DNA of 59,921 nucleotides, taken from assembly GCA_937905825.1 (NCBI GenBank), contig CALCXM010000036.1, positions 1 to 59,921 on the forward strand, written 5' to 3'. Source of the DNA: an uncultured bacterium (GTDB lineage: Bacteria; Planctomycetota; UBA1135; GCA-002686595). The position numbers and the translations under genes are program-made. Below are positions 24,590 to 35,595 of this stretch, piece by piece. Positions within the stretch are counted from its first letter, which is position 1. Each line of letters opens with the position of its first letter. Under the pieces are notes generated by a model, which saw only the letters and a program-made list of their open reading frames with translations, searched no databases and was not told the DNA's origin.

Positions 24590-26728
24590 TCAGTCGACGA
24601 GCTCCACCAGGAAACCCAAATCGCGCAGCAAAGCCTGCAAGCGCTTGGGGGTGGAACGACTCTTGAGTTTGACTTGCTTTTCGTTCAGCACTTGCGACAC
24701 GTGGGCGCGCACGCTGGGATCACCCAGGAAGCGCTCCATTTGATCTGGGTTGTCGCTGGACAGTTCGTGTTTGCTGTTCAATTGCATCAAGCCCGCCTGG
24801 CAAGCCCAGGAGCGGATCGAGAACAGCACGTTCTGGGGCACGGGTGTTCGGGAGTTCTGCACCAAAGTTGCGGTGATGCGATCCGGCAAGAGTCCCTCGG
24901 CCAGGGCCCGATTGACGCCCTTCTCCAGGATGCGGAAATGCATCAAATCGTCACTGCCCTCGCGCCCGCAGAAACGGTCCAAGTCGTGGATCAGTTCCGC
25001 ATCATCCCCCGTGGGAAACAGAACCACTTCAAAGTCAGGGGTGACGATCAGGTTGCCGATCTTCGCTGCGGAATCGGATTCCATGGGAACCCCGAGCATC
25101 TTGCCGCCCATGCGAGTCAGGCGCATGGCCACGGGACGGCCGTGTCCGTCGTAACCGATGTCGACGATGCCCAAGAGGTACAGGCGCTTGCGCACCCAAC
25201 CGACCAGGTTCCAGGCCATGCGCTGGAGATCTTCTCGAGGTGCGTCCTGGGCGCCACCGGTGGACTGGAAGTAGTCCTCCACGGCCAACTCGTCGAGGTT
25301 GGAGAGGTAGGTGTTGCGCGCGAGGAAGGGCAGGTACATCAAGTCGTACCAAACCCCCACATCGATGCGCTTCAGCAAACGGATGTAGATCTCGCGCATG
25401 CGCGTTTGGTGGAAGTACTCGCCGCCCAAGGAACGTTCCTCGGATGCAAACGCGAGCAGGCTTTCGAATTTCTCCTCCAAGTTGCGCGACTCCCAATCGC
25501 GGCCTTCGCTGCTGAAGCTGAAGGTGCGCTCCCCGGTGGTCTCGATCAGGCGCTGGTGGCGTGCGAAGCTGTAGATGAACGCCAGCACTTCCTCGCGGGC
25601 CAGTTCGCGACCCGGGTTCGGAATCAGCTCCTGGAGAATGCGTTTCTCCGTGGTCTTGAAGATCTCCCCGCGCACCGTAAAGCGCACGTCGTGATCCAGG
25701 ATGTAGCCGATGAAACGCGAGATGTTGGAGACCAGATCGACCCCCAGGGAGGCCTCTTCTTTGGGCGCGTCTGGATCCCCGGGAACGGCCACGCGCTTCA
25801 GCCAAGCCAAGGCCACTTCGTTGAAGACGATCAGGGTTTCGTCGTTGTGGTGAACCCCGTAGCGGCCCAGGTCCAAACGCTCGACCGTGCCAACCATCGA
25901 CTGCTCCAGCAGCTTGCCCCATCGCCGTGCATTCCAATGGGGCAAGTCGTGCTCGATGCGTTCGAACATGTCTTTGGTCAACATGCCGCCGAATTCGAGG
26001 ATGACCTTTTCCACCAGCGCGCGCAGGCCCTCGGGCAAACGTTCGATGCGCGCCACGCACTGGGACTCGTTGGAGTACATCTTGTAGAACTCCCGGCGCC
26101 GACCAGCGGAGTGCTTGATCTTCGCTTCGGGGTTGTCGTGCAAACGATCCAAGTGGCCGCGCAAAGCGAACACGTCAAAGACACCCCGGCGCGCGGCCCG
26201 TCGAGTGCGCAGGACCTGTTCTGCAATGTCGAAGGGAATCGTGTAGGCCGCTGAACCATAGCGCAGCATCTCGGTGGAGGTGCTCGCTGCGATCAAGGCG
26301 TGCCGCTCGAGCACCGCAAGGGAGGCCTTCAAGTCGTAGCTGGACAGGTAGGAGAGCTCGCGCTTCAAGGACAGCTCAGAGACGGGCAACTCGTGCCGCG
26401 GGCTAGCCAGGAGCGCGTCAAAAATGGTCAACATGCGTTGGCCCATGCCGCTGACCCGCGCGCTGACGATCTCGTCGTTGCTGATGGCATCCAGCACCGC
26501 TGCTTTGAGAGCCACCTCCTTCAGGTCCGCGGGTGCGCGGACGCCTAGCCAGAAGCGATAGACTTCGGCTTGGTCTTCTTCCCCGAGACCGGCAACGACC
26601 AGTTCTGCGGAGAGCCGTTGACTCTGCACCTTCTTCGGCCCAGATTGGGGAGCCCCAGCCCTGGAAGCGGCAGCGTTCGTGATGGACTGGGATTTGCTAC
26701 GGCGTGGACCGCGGGCGGAAGGGGTCAA
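24590..26728 (-). CDS. Helicase-associated protein with XPB-type partner domain (PF13625 type)
   Basis: A 712-residue protein of the helicase-associated family found next to bacterial XPB genes. The first 40 residues are basic and serine rich. The middle looks like winged-helix segments. The domain at about residues 555-650 (GNLIVTPDFEVVLFPTGDDA to the FSIRSWACQAG region) matches the Helicase_C_3 domain also present at the N-terminus of XPB. The C-terminus has STPKRLQALLRDLGF, a DNA-binding-like helix. No ATPase motif is seen. Mycobacteria carry a similar gene beside their ercc3/XPB gene. The start overlaps the XPB stop by four bases. It probably binds XPB or loads it on damaged DNA, which is an inference. 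Confidence 0.85.
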   Translation of the reverse strand: MTPSARGPRRSKSQSITNAAASRAGAPQSGPKKVQSQRLSAELVVAGLGEEDQAEVYRFWLGVRAPADLKEVALKAAVLDAISNDEIVSARVSGMGQRMLTIFDALLASPRHELPVSELSLKRELSYLSSYDLKASLAVLERHALIAASTSTEMLRYGSAAYTIPFDIAEQVLRTRRAARRGVFDVFALRGHLDRLHDNPEAKIKHSAGRRREFYKMYSNESQCVARIERLPEGLRALVEKVILEFGGMLTKDMFERIEHDLPHWNARRWGKLLEQSMVGTVERLDLGRYGVHHNDETLIVFNEVALAWLKRVAVPGDPDAPKEEASLGVDLVSNISRFIGYILDHDVRFTVRGEIFKTTEKRILQELIPNPGRELAREEVLAFIYSFARHQRLIETTGERTFSFSSEGRDWESRNLEEKFESLLAFASEERSLGGEYFHQTRMREIYIRLLKRIDVGVWYDLMYLPFLARNTYLSNLDELAVEDYFQSTGGAQDAPREDLQRMAWNLVGWVRKRLYLLGIVDIGYDGHGRPVAMRLTRMGGKMLGVPMESDSAAKIGNLIVTPDFEVVLFPTGDDAELIHDLDRFCGREGSDDLMHFRILEKGVNRALAEGLLPDRITATLVQNSRTPVPQNVLFSIRSWACQAGLMQLNSKHELSSDNPDQMERFLGDPSVRAHVSQVLNEKQVKLKSRSTPKRLQALLRDLGFLVELVD

Positions 26729-28509
26729 CAGGAGCCTCCGTTCGATAGGGAGTTGGTGAGTCCTTGGGACTCAATGATTTGATAGCTGTAGCCCTGCTCC
26801 GTTAGGAACAACTGGCGCTTCTCGGCAAACTCTTGGTCCCGGGATCCGCCGGTGACCACGGAGTAGAAGACTGCGGCGGACCCGTCCGACTTCGGTCGCA
26901 AGATGCGACCCAGGCGTTGGGCTTCTTCTTGGCGCGATCCGAAGGTCCCGGAGATTTGAATCGCCACGTTGGCATCGGGCAAGTCGATCGCAAAGTTGCC
27001 CACCTTGCTCACAATCAGAAGCGGTTCGCTACCATCGCGAAAGGCTCCATAGAGCGTCTCGCGCTCGCTATTGGGTGTCTTGCCCGTGATCAGCGGTGCG
27101 CCCAACTCCTTCGAGAAGAGCTCCACTTGGGCGATGTACTGACCAATGATCAGCACCCGGCCCGTTTGGTGTTTAGCCAAAAGGTCGCGCACCACGTCCA
27201 ACTTGGCTGGATTCTCCGAGGCCACACGAAACTTGCCCCGGGCATCCGCCGCCTGGTAGTCCGCGCGCAGAGCGCTTCCCAAGGGCACGCGCACCTCCAC
27301 GCAGGTCGCGGCGGCGATAAAGCCCTGGCCTTCCAAAACCTTCCAGGGCACGTCGAATCGTTTCGGGCCGATCAGGCAGAAGACCTCGTCCTCTTTGCCG
27401 TCTTCGCGCACCAGGGTCGCGGTCAATCCGAGTCGCCGGCGCGCTTGTAGGTCCGCGGTCACGCGAAAGACGGGAGCGGGCAAGAGGTGCACCTCGTCGT
27501 ACACCACCAAGCCCCAGTTCTCCTGACCAAAGATGGCGAAGTGTTCAAAGGCCGAAGTCTTGGAACGGCGCCAGGTCAACATCTGGTAGGTGGTGATGGT
27601 GACCGGCTTCACGTCCTTGTTGTCGCCGGTGTACTCGCCGACTTGGTCCTCCGTGAGTTCGGTCTTGTCGAGCAGTTCTTGGTGCCACTGACGCACGGCC
27701 ACCGTGTTGGTGGTCAGGATCAAGGTCTTCGTTTGCACGAGGCTCATCACTTGCATCGCCACCACGGTCTTGCCCGCTCCACAGGGCAAGGCCACCACTC
27801 CGTTGCCTCCGAGCACGGTACCACCGGCGTGGAAGGCGGCGGCTGCCTGCTCCTGGTACTTGCGCACGGCGAAGTCTTGACCAGCGCGAGTCTTGGCGCG
27901 CAGCTTGATTTCCAAGTGGTCGCCGTCCAAGTAGCCGCCCTGGTCGTCCACTGGAAAGCCAACCTTGATCAGCGCGTGCTTGACGGAACCGCGACTGAGG
28001 TCCGTGATCCAAACCCGCCCCGAGGCGTCCTTTTCCGTCAACTGCGCCACTTCCCTGTAACCGAGCACGTCCTCGAGCACGCCTGGCTCCGCGGAGAGCA
28101 ACTCGAAGTGGGCATCGCTCCCTGCACGCTCCCGGCGTTCGATGCGCAGGACTCCGTAGCGTTCCACCCACTGCCGAATGACTTCTGTCACGGAGGCTGG
28201 CACCGGTACACAGGCAAACTCTTGCAGGGTTTGGTCAATGTCCCTGGCCGTCATGCCCAAGGCTGCCGCGTTCCAAACGGAAACGGGTGTGACCCGGTAA
28301 GTGTGCAAGTAGTTGGGGCTCTTCTCCAACTCCGCAAAAGCTCCCAGGGCATCCCGCGCCTGGGCGTAGCGCGGGTGCTCTTCGGTCAAGGGCTGACCAT
28401 CGGGGTCCTTGGCCTGAGAACCCTTGTCGTCGAACACCGCTCGAACGGTGTGCAACATCATGGTGCGATCCGATTGCACGATGAGCGGGTTGTCGGGGCG
28501 CAGCGTCAC
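26725..28509 (-). CDS. XPB/Rad25-type DNA repair helicase
   Basis: A 594-residue superfamily 2 helicase. The N-terminal 130 residues (NPLIVQSDRTMMLH, then ELEKSPNYLHTYRVTP) are the bacterial XPB N-terminal domain. The motor has Walker A LPCGAGKTVVAMQ near residues 240-252, YDEVHLLPA near 337, GLTATLVREDG, and the C-terminal motor motifs QISGTFGSRQEEAQRLGRILRP. XPB unwinds DNA 3' to 5'; in eukaryotes it opens the bubble for nucleotide excision repair and transcription. Bacterial forms are active helicases but their roles are poorly known. Start and stop overlap the neighbouring genes by four bases each, downstream of uvrA and upstream of the helicase-associated gene. Confidence 0.94.
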   Translation of the reverse strand: MTLRPDNPLIVQSDRTMMLHTVRAVFDDKGSQAKDPDGQPLTEEHPRYAQARDALGAFAELEKSPNYLHTYRVTPVSVWNAAALGMTARDIDQTLQEFACVPVPASVTEVIRQWVERYGVLRIERRERAGSDAHFELLSAEPGVLEDVLGYREVAQLTEKDASGRVWITDLSRGSVKHALIKVGFPVDDQGGYLDGDHLEIKLRAKTRAGQDFAVRKYQEQAAAAFHAGGTVLGGNGVVALPCGAGKTVVAMQVMSLVQTKTLILTTNTVAVRQWHQELLDKTELTEDQVGEYTGDNKDVKPVTITTYQMLTWRRSKTSAFEHFAIFGQENWGLVVYDEVHLLPAPVFRVTADLQARRRLGLTATLVREDGKEDEVFCLIGPKRFDVPWKVLEGQGFIAAATCVEVRVPLGSALRADYQAADARGKFRVASENPAKLDVVRDLLAKHQTGRVLIIGQYIAQVELFSKELGAPLITGKTPNSERETLYGAFRDGSEPLLIVSKVGNFAIDLPDANVAIQISGTFGSRQEEAQRLGRILRPKSDGSAAVFYSVVTGGSRDQEFAEKRQLFLTEQGYSYQIIESQGLTNSLSNGGSC

Positions 28510-31500
28510 TTCTTCACCTTCCTCGAAGCCGTTTTCTTGGCTCGCTTGGCGGGAGATTTCTTGGCCACGTGTTTGGCGGTCGTCTGCTTCGGATCGAGCT
28601 TGACCTCCTTGGTCTTCGTGCGCGCCTGCTTGCTTGCGGCCCTAGTTGCCTTCTCGGTTCCAGCCTTGGTTGCCGCAGCCTGCTGCGGCAATTCCTTCTT
28701 CGCCAACGCGCGCCGCGCCTTGCCCTTCTTCGACGCCGCACCCGTTGGCATCGATTTGGAAAATAGAAAGGGGCCCGTGATCGAGTTCTTGTCAGCGGCG
28801 AACTCCTGGGGCGTTCCATCTCCCACGATCAAACCACCCTCCGCTCCGCCTGCGGGTCCGAGCTCCACCAGGCGGTCGCAGTTTTCCAAGAGGTCCGTGT
28901 TGTGTTCGATCACCACCACCGCGTTGCCCGCCCGGGCCAAACGCTGCAGCACACCGATCAATTGCCGCACGTCAGCGGGGTGCAAGCCCGTGGTGGGCTC
29001 ATCCAGGAAGATGGCGCTACGTTGCCCGCGGCGCACTTCCAAGAGCTCGGAGGCGAGCTTGAGGCGCTGGGCCTCCCCGCCGGAAAGCGTGGTCGAGCTT
29101 TGCCCCAGGCACAAGTAGCCCAGGCCCACGTCTTGCAAGGAGCGCAGGATCTTCGCGATCCGCGGCAGGGCCTCGAAGAACTCCAAGGCCTCTTCCACGC
29201 TCATGTCCAAGACGTCCGCCACGGACTTGCCGCGGTGCAAGACATCCAGGATCTCGGGGCGATAGCGTTTGCCGTCGCACTCTTCGCAGGTCAGCCACAG
29301 GTCGGGCAAGAACTGCATCTCGACTTTGATGGCACCCCGTCCGTCGCAGGCTTTGCAGCGGCCCTTGGTGGAGTTGAACGAGAAGTGCGCGGGGCCGTAG
29401 CCGCGCATGCGCGCTTCGGGCGTCTTGGCGTAGAGCTCGCGCAAGGGATCGATCAAACCCGCGTAAGTGGCGGGGGTCGACGCGGGAGTGCGGCCGATGG
29501 GTGACGAGCCGACCACCACGCAGCGCAACTCCTTCAACTCGCAGGAGAAACTCTTCCAACGGCCCTCCGCTTCCTCCCCATCGATGGCGGGCACCAGGGT
29601 CTCGAGCATCAAGCTCGACTTGCCCGCACCCGAGGGGCCGCACAAACCGAGCAGCTCCCCGAAGTGCACTTCGAGATCCGCCTGGCGCAGGTTGTGGGTC
29701 GTCGCCCCCTTCAGCACCAAGGGCTTCAACGGGTCGCTCGCGCCGGCTTCCTGCAACTCATCCTCAAGCTCGATGAAAGCCAGTTCGCCACGCAGAGCAG
29801 CGCCGGTCTCCGAGGTCTTGTGCTTGCGCAGATCATCCGGCGTCCCGGCGCAAACCAGTTGCCCACCGTGACGGCCCGCGCCGGGGCCGATGTCCACGAT
29901 CCAATCCGCCCGTTCCATGAGCGCCGTGTCATGTTCCACCACGAGCACGGTGTTGCCCCCGTCGCGCAACTCGATCAGCGCGTCACCGAGGTGCTGCACG
30001 TCCCGCGGGTGCAGACCAACGGTCGGTTCGTCGAGCACATAGCAGACGCCAACCAACTGAGAACCGAGACTAGCGGAAAGCCGCACGCGGCGAGCTTCGC
30101 CACCGGACAGAGTGGCCGTGCGACGATCCATTCCGAGGTAACCGAGCCCCACCCGCTCGAGCATGGAAATGCGCCCTCGCAACTCGTCCACCACCGCTTG
30201 CACAGCTTCCGCGCGCCCCTTGGGCAGCTTGACGTTTTGAATCCAGCTCAAGGCAGCGCTCACGGGCATCTCCAGAATCTGGGCGATGCGGTGAGTGCCA
30301 AGGGTCACGGCGGCCCAAGCGGGCTTCAGTCGTGCGCCCTTGCAAGCGCGGCAGGTGTGCCGACGCAAAACGGGCTCGAGCACTGCACGCCAGCCGGGGT
30401 CTTCCGCTTTGGCGTACCAGGCGTCCACGTGACCGCAAAGTCCAGGCCAGTCGGAGTTGAACTCCTGTTCGATCGTGGCGTTGTGGGACTCGCGCGCTTG
30501 GGTCACTGTGTAGCTCTTGCGCGCGCCCTTGCCGTACATCAAGAGGTCCCGTTGCTTGTCCGTCAACTGGCCGAAGGGCTTGTTCAAGTTGATGCGATGC
30601 ACGGAGGCGACCTTGCGCAGCAGCAACTCATAAAAGCCCTTGCCCTTGACCAAGTAGCGCCCGAGCTTGCCGGTGATCGCTCCGCTGCACAGGGGCTCCG
30701 CGCGATCGTCCACCAGCAGGTGTTCGTCGCAATGCAACACCTCACCGAGGCCATCGCAAACTTCGCAGGCGCCCACATGGGTGTTGAAGGAGAAGTGCCG
30801 GGGCTCCATCTCTTCCTCGACCCGGAAGCCGCATTCGGGGCAGGTTCCGCTGGTGGAGTATTCCACCCGTTCGCCGCCCTGCGCTTGAACGGAGACGCAG
30901 CCATCGGAGATCAAGTCCGAGGCTTCGATCGCTTCGGCGATGCGCGAGGTGCTGCTCGCGCCGAAACTCACTCGATCGAGCACGAGATCCACCCGCGTGC
31001 CGAATTCGATTGCGGGCAAGTCCCCGTCCATGCGGACTTCCCCGCCGTGAATGAAGAGACGCGCGTAGCCCGCCGCTCTCCAGGATTCCAGGCGTGCGGC
31101 CAGTTCCTTCCTGGGATCCTCAGGCTCTTCCCCCCCCGGCCCGAAGATCGGCGCGAGGATCCAGCCCTTGCCCTTGGGGAAGTCCTTGGTGATGCGCTTC
31201 GCCAAGCGGCTGGCGTCCGAACGGTCGAGCTTCGTGCCGTGCTCCGGACAGCGCATCTGCCCCGCCCGCGCCCACAAAACGCGCAAGTGATCGTGGATCT
31301 CCGTGCTGGTGGCGATCGTCGAACGGGGCCCGCCCCGGGCACTCTTCGCTTCCACGGCGACGGAGGGACCGAGGCCTTCGATGCGCTCCACGGGGGGGCG
31401 GTCTTTGGTCCCCAGGAATTGACGAGCGTAAGTCGAGAGCGACTCCACGAAGCGGCGCCGGCCTTCGGTGAAGATCGTGTCCAAGGCCAGGGAACTCTTC

Positions 31501-34484
31501 CCCGAACCACTGCGCCCGGTGATGATCGTCATGGAGTCCCGGGGGATGTCCACGGAGAGGTTCTTCAAGTTGTGGGTGCGCGCTTCGACCACCCGAATGC
31601 AGTCGAGAGGCTCCACCGGATCGAGCAGGGTGTCTTTGGCCAAGCCGCGCTCTCTGTCTTCCAGCACTTCCGCTAGAGCGCGGCCCGTGTAGGACTGCTT
31701 GATCTTCACCAACTCCTCCGGCGTGCCACAGCCCACAAGCCGGCCACCCATGGCGCCCCCTTCGGGGCCCAGGTCGATGATGTGATCCGCGGCCCACAGG
31801 AGTTCCACGTTGTGCTCGATCACGAGCACGCTGTGTCCCTGATCCACCAAGCGCTGCAAGGCGCCCACGAGCTTTTCCACGTCCGCCATGTGCAGGCCAG
31901 TGGTGGGCTCATCGAGGATGTAGAAGGTGTGTTCGCGCGGGCGACGGGAGAGTTCCTTGGCCAGCTTGATGCGCTGCGCTTCGCCACCGGAAAGAGTCGT
32001 CGAAGGTTGCCCCAAGGTCAGGTAGCCCAGGCCAATCTCATTCAAGATCTTCAAGGGCCGCGCGATCTTCGGCAGGTCCTGAAAGAACTCCAAGGCCTCG
32101 GCGATCGTCATGGCCAAGACATCGGCAATCGTCTTGCCCGCGTAATGCACCGCCAGGGTTTCCGACTGAAAGCGATGGCCGCCGCACTCTTCGCAGGGCA
32201 CGGTCACGGGGGCCAGGAACTGCAACTCCACAAAGAGCGCGCCCGCCCCTTGGCAAGCCTCACAGCGTCCGCCTTCCACGTTGAAAGAGAAACGACTCTT
32301 GGTGTAGCCGCGCATGCGCGACTCGGGCAAGCGCGCGAAGAGGTCGCGAATCGGACCGAGAATGCCGGTGTAGGTGGCCGGGTTCGAGCGCGGCGTGCGA
32401 CCGATGGGGGCCGCGTCAATGCACACCAAGGACTCGATGGCGTCCAGGCCCTCGATGCCCTTGTGAGCCACCGGGTGGGCCGTTTCCAAGCCGAGATGCC
32501 GCTGCACCCCGCGCCGCAGAATGCGTTCGACGAGGGTCGACTTGCCCGAACCGCTGACCCCCGAAACACAACAGAGGGTTCCGAGGGGAATCGAGACGTC
32601 GATGCCCTTCAGGTTGTATCCCGCCGCGCCGCGAATCGTGATGACGGAACCGTTGCCCGGCCGGCGCTGCTCTGGCGCGGGCATTTTGATTTCCCCGCGC
32701 AGCATGCGTCCCGTGGGCGTGTCGAGCTTGGAGACTTCTTCGGGCGAACCGACGCAGTTGATGTGCCCACCGAGGGCACCCGCGCCCGGGCCCACGTCCA
32801 CCAGGAAATCAGCGGCGCGCAGGGTGGTCTCATCGTGCTCGACGACCACCACCGTGTTGCCCGCATCCCGCAAGGAACGCAGAGCTTCCAAGAGCCGGCC
32901 TTGATCGCGCCAGTGCAATCCAATCGAAGGCTCATCCAACACGTAGAGCACGCCCTGCAAGCCAGCTCCCAACTGGGCGGCCAAGCGAATGCGCTGGGCC
33001 TCCCCACCGGAAAGGCTGTCCGCCGAACGATCCAAACTCAGGTAGTCCAAGCCGAGGCTCAGCAGGAACTTGGTGCGGCGCTTGACCTCGATCAGAAGGT
33101 CCCGGCCAATCGCCGCTTCCCGTTTGTTCAACTCGAGGGCGGCGAGACGTTCGGGCAGTTCGGACACGGCACAGGCCGTGAACTCCCCCATGCGCACGCC
33201 CCCCAGACGCACCGCACGGGCCGCTCGGCGCAGGCGCGTGCCTTCGCAAGCATCGCAGACTCGCTCTTCCATGTGCCGTTGAGCGAGGCGCTTGTGCATG
33301 CCCTTCTCTTGCCCGCGGATCACCGCGGGAATCACTCCTTCAAACTTGCGCTGGAAGACGGCGCTGCCCGAATAGCGTTTGCCGTTCCACTTGGCCGTGT
33401 CTTCGTAGCGCGCGGAACCGGTGCCGTGCAGGATGGCTGCTTGGGCTTCCGCTGGTAGGTCCTGCCAGGCCGTGTCCAGATCGAAGCCGCGCGCTTCGGC
33501 GACCTTCTCGAGGAACTCAAAACTGACCCGCGGGAAGACCAAAGCCCCACCGGTCGCGCGAGTCACGGCCAAGGCCCCCTCGCGAAGCGTGAGTTGCCCG
33601 TCGCTGACCATGGCCTCCGCGGACGGGGTGCGCACGACCCCCAGGCCCTTGCACTCTTCGCAGGCTCCGTAGGGTGAGTTGAAGGAAAACAAGCGGGGCT
33701 CGAGGGGCGGGACCTCTTCGCCACAGCCGCCACAGGATCGGGATGTGGAGTAGGAGGTGTCCCCCTCCGCCGTCCACACCACGAGTTCTCCTTCCCCCAA
33801 ATCCAGGGCGGATTCCACGGACTCACGCAGGCGCGCCAGGTCCTTCTCAGAAGGGCGCAAGCGATCGATGACCGCCTCGATCGTGTGCATCTTGTAGCGC
33901 TCAAGCTCCGGCACTTCCTCGATGCGTTGGAACTCACCGTTCACGCGGCAGCGCAGGTAACCCTTGCGTTGCAGATCCTCGAAGACTGTCTTGTGATAGC
34001 CCTTGCGCGAACGGATTACCGGCGCGAGCAGTTGCACTTTGACCCCCGCATGATCGTGCTGAATCAACTGCACGATCTCTTCGGGAGTTTGGGAACGCAC
34101 CGGCTTGTCGCAAGCGGGGCAGTGCGCCGTGCCGGCCCGCGCGTAGAGCACGCGGAAGTGGTCGGTAATCTCGGTCAGGGTGCCCACGGTCGAACGGGCG
34201 CTGCGCGAGATGGACTTCTGATCCACGGCGATGGCCGGCGACAGACCGCTGATCGATTCCACATCGGGCTTTTCCATGCGCCCCAGGAACTGACGGGCGT
34301 AGGCCGACAGGGTCTCCAGGAAGCGGCGTTGGCCCTCGCGAAAGAGGGTGTCGAAGGCCAAGGACGATTTCCCCGAACCGCTGACCCCCGTGATTCCAAT
34401 CAACTGGCCACGTGGCAAGTCCACGTCCACGCCCACTAGGTTGTTCTGCTTCGCCTGGCGAATCCGGATCAAATCAGCGGGCAT
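28506..34484 (-). CDS. uvrA: Tandem (double-length) UvrA excinuclease subunit
   Basis: A 1992-residue protein equal to two UvrA chains end to end; ordinary UvrA is about 940 residues. Four Walker A loops are visible: GVSGSGKSS (residues 33-41), GVSGSGKST (near 642), GRSGSGKSS (near 990) and GPSGAGKSS (near 1614). Four LSGGEA signatures lie near 489, 829, 1457 and 1797. Cysteine zinc modules occur in both halves (for example CGGCGEE with ACEECKGLG, and [10 protein letters not shown] with CEECGGHRF). UvrA normally works as a dimer that finds bulky DNA damage and loads UvrB. The last 80 residues are a lysine/alanine-rich basic tail. [12 protein letters not shown] is the family start; 34 open codons upstream are not. 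It overlaps the XPB gene by four bases. Confidence 0.95.
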   Translation of the reverse strand: MPADLIRIRQAKQNNLVGVDVDLPRGQLIGITGVSGSGKSSLAFDTLFREGQRRFLETLSAYARQFLGRMEKPDVESISGLSPAIAVDQKSISRSARSTVGTLTEITDHFRVLYARAGTAHCPACDKPVRSQTPEEIVQLIQHDHAGVKVQLLAPVIRSRKGYHKTVFEDLQRKGYLRCRVNGEFQRIEEVPELERYKMHTIEAVIDRLRPSEKDLARLRESVESALDLGEGELVVWTAEGDTSYSTSRSCGGCGEEVPPLEPRLFSFNSPYGACEECKGLGVVRTPSAEAMVSDGQLTLREGALAVTRATGGALVFPRVSFEFLEKVAEARGFDLDTAWQDLPAEAQAAILHGTGSARYEDTAKWNGKRYSGSAVFQRKFEGVIPAVIRGQEKGMHKRLAQRHMEERVCDACEGTRLRRAARAVRLGGVRMGEFTACAVSELPERLAALELNKREAAIGRDLLIEVKRRTKFLLSLGLDYLSLDRSADSLSGGEAQRIRLAAQLGAGLQGVLYVLDEPSIGLHWRDQGRLLEALRSLRDAGNTVVVVEHDETTLRAADFLVDVGPGAGALGGHINCVGSPEEVSKLDTPTGRMLRGEIKMPAPEQRRPGNGSVITIRGAAGYNLKGIDVSIPLGTLCCVSGVSGSGKSTLVERILRRGVQRHLGLETAHPVAHKGIEGLDAIESLVCIDAAPIGRTPRSNPATYTGILGPIRDLFARLPESRMRGYTKSRFSFNVEGGRCEACQGAGALFVELQFLAPVTVPCEECGGHRFQSETLAVHYAGKTIADVLAMTIAEALEFFQDLPKIARPLKILNEIGLGYLTLGQPSTTLSGGEAQRIKLAKELSRRPREHTFYILDEPTTGLHMADVEKLVGALQRLVDQGHSVLVIEHNVELLWAADHIIDLGPEGGAMGGRLVGCGTPEELVKIKQSYTGRALAEVLEDRERGLAKDTLLDPVEPLDCIRVVEARTHNLKNLSVDIPRDSMTIITGRSGSGKSSLALDTIFTEGRRRFVESLSTYARQFLGTKDRPPVERIEGLGPSVAVEAKSARGGPRSTIATSTEIHDHLRVLWARAGQMRCPEHGTKLDRSDASRLAKRITKDFPKGKGWILAPIFGPGGEEPEDPRKELAARLESWRAAGYARLFIHGGEVRMDGDLPAIEFGTRVDLVLDRVSFGASSTSRIAEAIEASDLISDGCVSVQAQGGERVEYSTSGTCPECGFRVEEEMEPRHFSFNTHVGACEVCDGLGEVLHCDEHLLVDDRAEPLCSGAITGKLGRYLVKGKGFYELLLRKVASVHRINLNKPFGQLTDKQRDLLMYGKGARKSYTVTQARESHNATIEQEFNSDWPGLCGHVDAWYAKAEDPGWRAVLEPVLRRHTCRACKGARLKPAWAAVTLGTHRIAQILEMPVSAALSWIQNVKLPKGRAEAVQAVVDELRGRISMLERVGLGYLGMDRRTATLSGGEARRVRLSASLGSQLVGVCYVLDEPTVGLHPRDVQHLGDALIELRDGGNTVLVVEHDTALMERADWIVDIGPGAGRHGGQLVCAGTPDDLRKHKTSETGAALRGELAFIELEDELQEAGASDPLKPLVLKGATTHNLRQADLEVHFGELLGLCGPSGAGKSSLMLETLVPAIDGEEAEGRWKSFSCELKELRCVVVGSSPIGRTPASTPATYAGLIDPLRELYAKTPEARMRGYGPAHFSFNSTKGRCKACDGRGAIKVEMQFLPDLWLTCEECDGKRYRPEILDVLHRGKSVADVLDMSVEEALEFFEALPRIAKILRSLQDVGLGYLCLGQSSTTLSGGEAQRLKLASELLEVRRGQRSAIFLDEPTTGLHPADVRQLIGVLQRLARAGNAVVVIEHNTDLLENCDRLVELGPAGGAEGGLIVGDGTPQEFAADKNSITGPFLFSKSMPTGAASKKGKARRALAKKELPQQAAATKAGTEKATRAASKQARTKTKEVKLDPKQTTAKHVAKKSPAKRAKKTASRKVKK

Positions 34485-34690
34485 AGGGAGGGCGAAAGCT
34501 GCGGTTTTCGGGTGGAAAAAGGCACCTGGGCGGGTCCAAAATGCGGGCCCCGGAGGGCTTCTTGGAGACCCCTTTGGGCCAGGCACGAAGGGCTATCGTA
34601 TCAGCGCCTGGGAAGACCGTGAAGCCCGGGAATCGGCGATTTGAAGCCGTTTGAGCAAGCTCTAAGGAGGGGTGTCGTCAGCGGGAAGCT

Positions 34691-34709
34691 GGGGGCCAGA
34701 AGCGCCCCC
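34691..34709. repeat. Small hairpin between IMPase and uvrA genes
   Basis: GGGGGC and GCCCCC pair over 6 bp around a 7-base loop. It lies past the IMPase stop and before the uvrA promoter region (both minus strand), so it could end the upstream transcript. No T-run follows, and the 270-base gap shows no gene. Confidence 0.35.
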
Positions 34710-34754
34710 GGCACCCCCCATTATTGGGCCTAAGCCCGCCCTTCCTGGCCCGGG

Positions 34755-35582
34755 CTAGTGCTCCACCCGCTGGCAGATCTGTGGGTGCAGGGCAGCCCCG
34801 GCGGCCACGATGTGTCCACCGCGCAACCAGTCCTCGCCGCCATCCGCGTCGCTGACGATGCCGCCCGCTTCGCGCACGATCAGGGCTCCCGCAGCCACGT
34901 CATGGGGAGACAGATGCAGCTCCCAATAACCGTCCAAGCGCCCGGCCCCCACGTAACACAAATCGATGGCAGCCGAGCCCATGCGACGCACACCCCGCTG
35001 CTCGTAGAAGAAGCGATTGAAGTTCTCCAGGTTGGAATGGGCTAGCTCGTTGCGGCGGTAGGGAAAGCCCGTGGCGAGAATGGCGTCCGGCAGAGTTTGC
35101 GTGTCGGAAACGCGAATGGGCTGGCCGTTCAGGAAAGCCCCCGCGCCGCGCAGGGCCGTGAAGGTCTCCTGCAAACGCGGCAGATGAACCACCGCCAACT
35201 GCGGCTCGTTCCCCACGAAGAGCCCGATCGACACGGCGAACATGGGCAGGCCCTGGATGAAGTTTGTGGTGCCGTCTAAAGGGTCCAAGAACCAACGGGG
35301 AGTGAGCGGGTCGGCGATCTCGTCGTGAACTTCCTCCTCCGCTTCGATGGCGAAGCTGGGCGTGCGCTCGCGCAGCATCTGAACGAGTTGGCGCTCGCTC
35401 GCCACGTCCGCTTCCGTCACCATATCCCTGGAGCTGGACTTCGTACGAATCTCGGTTCCATGCAGGGCCCCGAGGTAGGACATCAGGATCTCTCCGGAAG
35501 CTTGCGCGCTACGCACGGTGTCGGCGAGCAGTTGTTCGGGGTCCGGGATGCTGGCGTGCACTTGGTGTTCCTTGGGACTCAT
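34755..35582 (-). CDS. Inositol monophosphatase family protein
   Basis: A 275-residue lithium-sensitive-type phosphatase. Metal ligands lie in AEEEVHDE, DPLDGTTNF and near the C-terminus in LSPHDVAAGALIVREAGG; GSAAIDLCYVGAGRLDGYWE is the second family signature. Members hydrolyse inositol phosphates, histidinol phosphate or adenosine bisphosphate, and sequence does not separate them with certainty. The layout resembles SuhB/inositol-1-monophosphatase most. It is the last gene of the aroA-galE-MBL-M28-PBP4 run, 13 bases downstream of the PBP4-type gene. Confidence 0.92.
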   Translation of the reverse strand: MSPKEHQVHASIPDPEQLLADTVRSAQASGEILMSYLGALHGTEIRTKSSSRDMVTEADVASERQLVQMLRERTPSFAIEAEEEVHDEIADPLTPRWFLDPLDGTTNFIQGLPMFAVSIGLFVGNEPQLAVVHLPRLQETFTALRGAGAFLNGQPIRVSDTQTLPDAILATGFPYRRNELAHSNLENFNRFFYEQRGVRRMGSAAIDLCYVGAGRLDGYWELHLSPHDVAAGALIVREAGGIVSDADGGEDWLRGGHIVAAGAALHPQICQRVEH

Positions 35583-35595
35583 GGATGTTCGCGTC

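Noticed and set aside
24407..26254. A 615-codon frame opposite the helicase-associated gene
   Set aside because: Antisense shadow of a well-supported gene, with no domain or ribosome site.
29664..33458. Long open frames (670 and 558 codons) opposite uvrA
   Set aside because: They are shadows of the uvrA codon pattern on the other strand, without start signals or homology.
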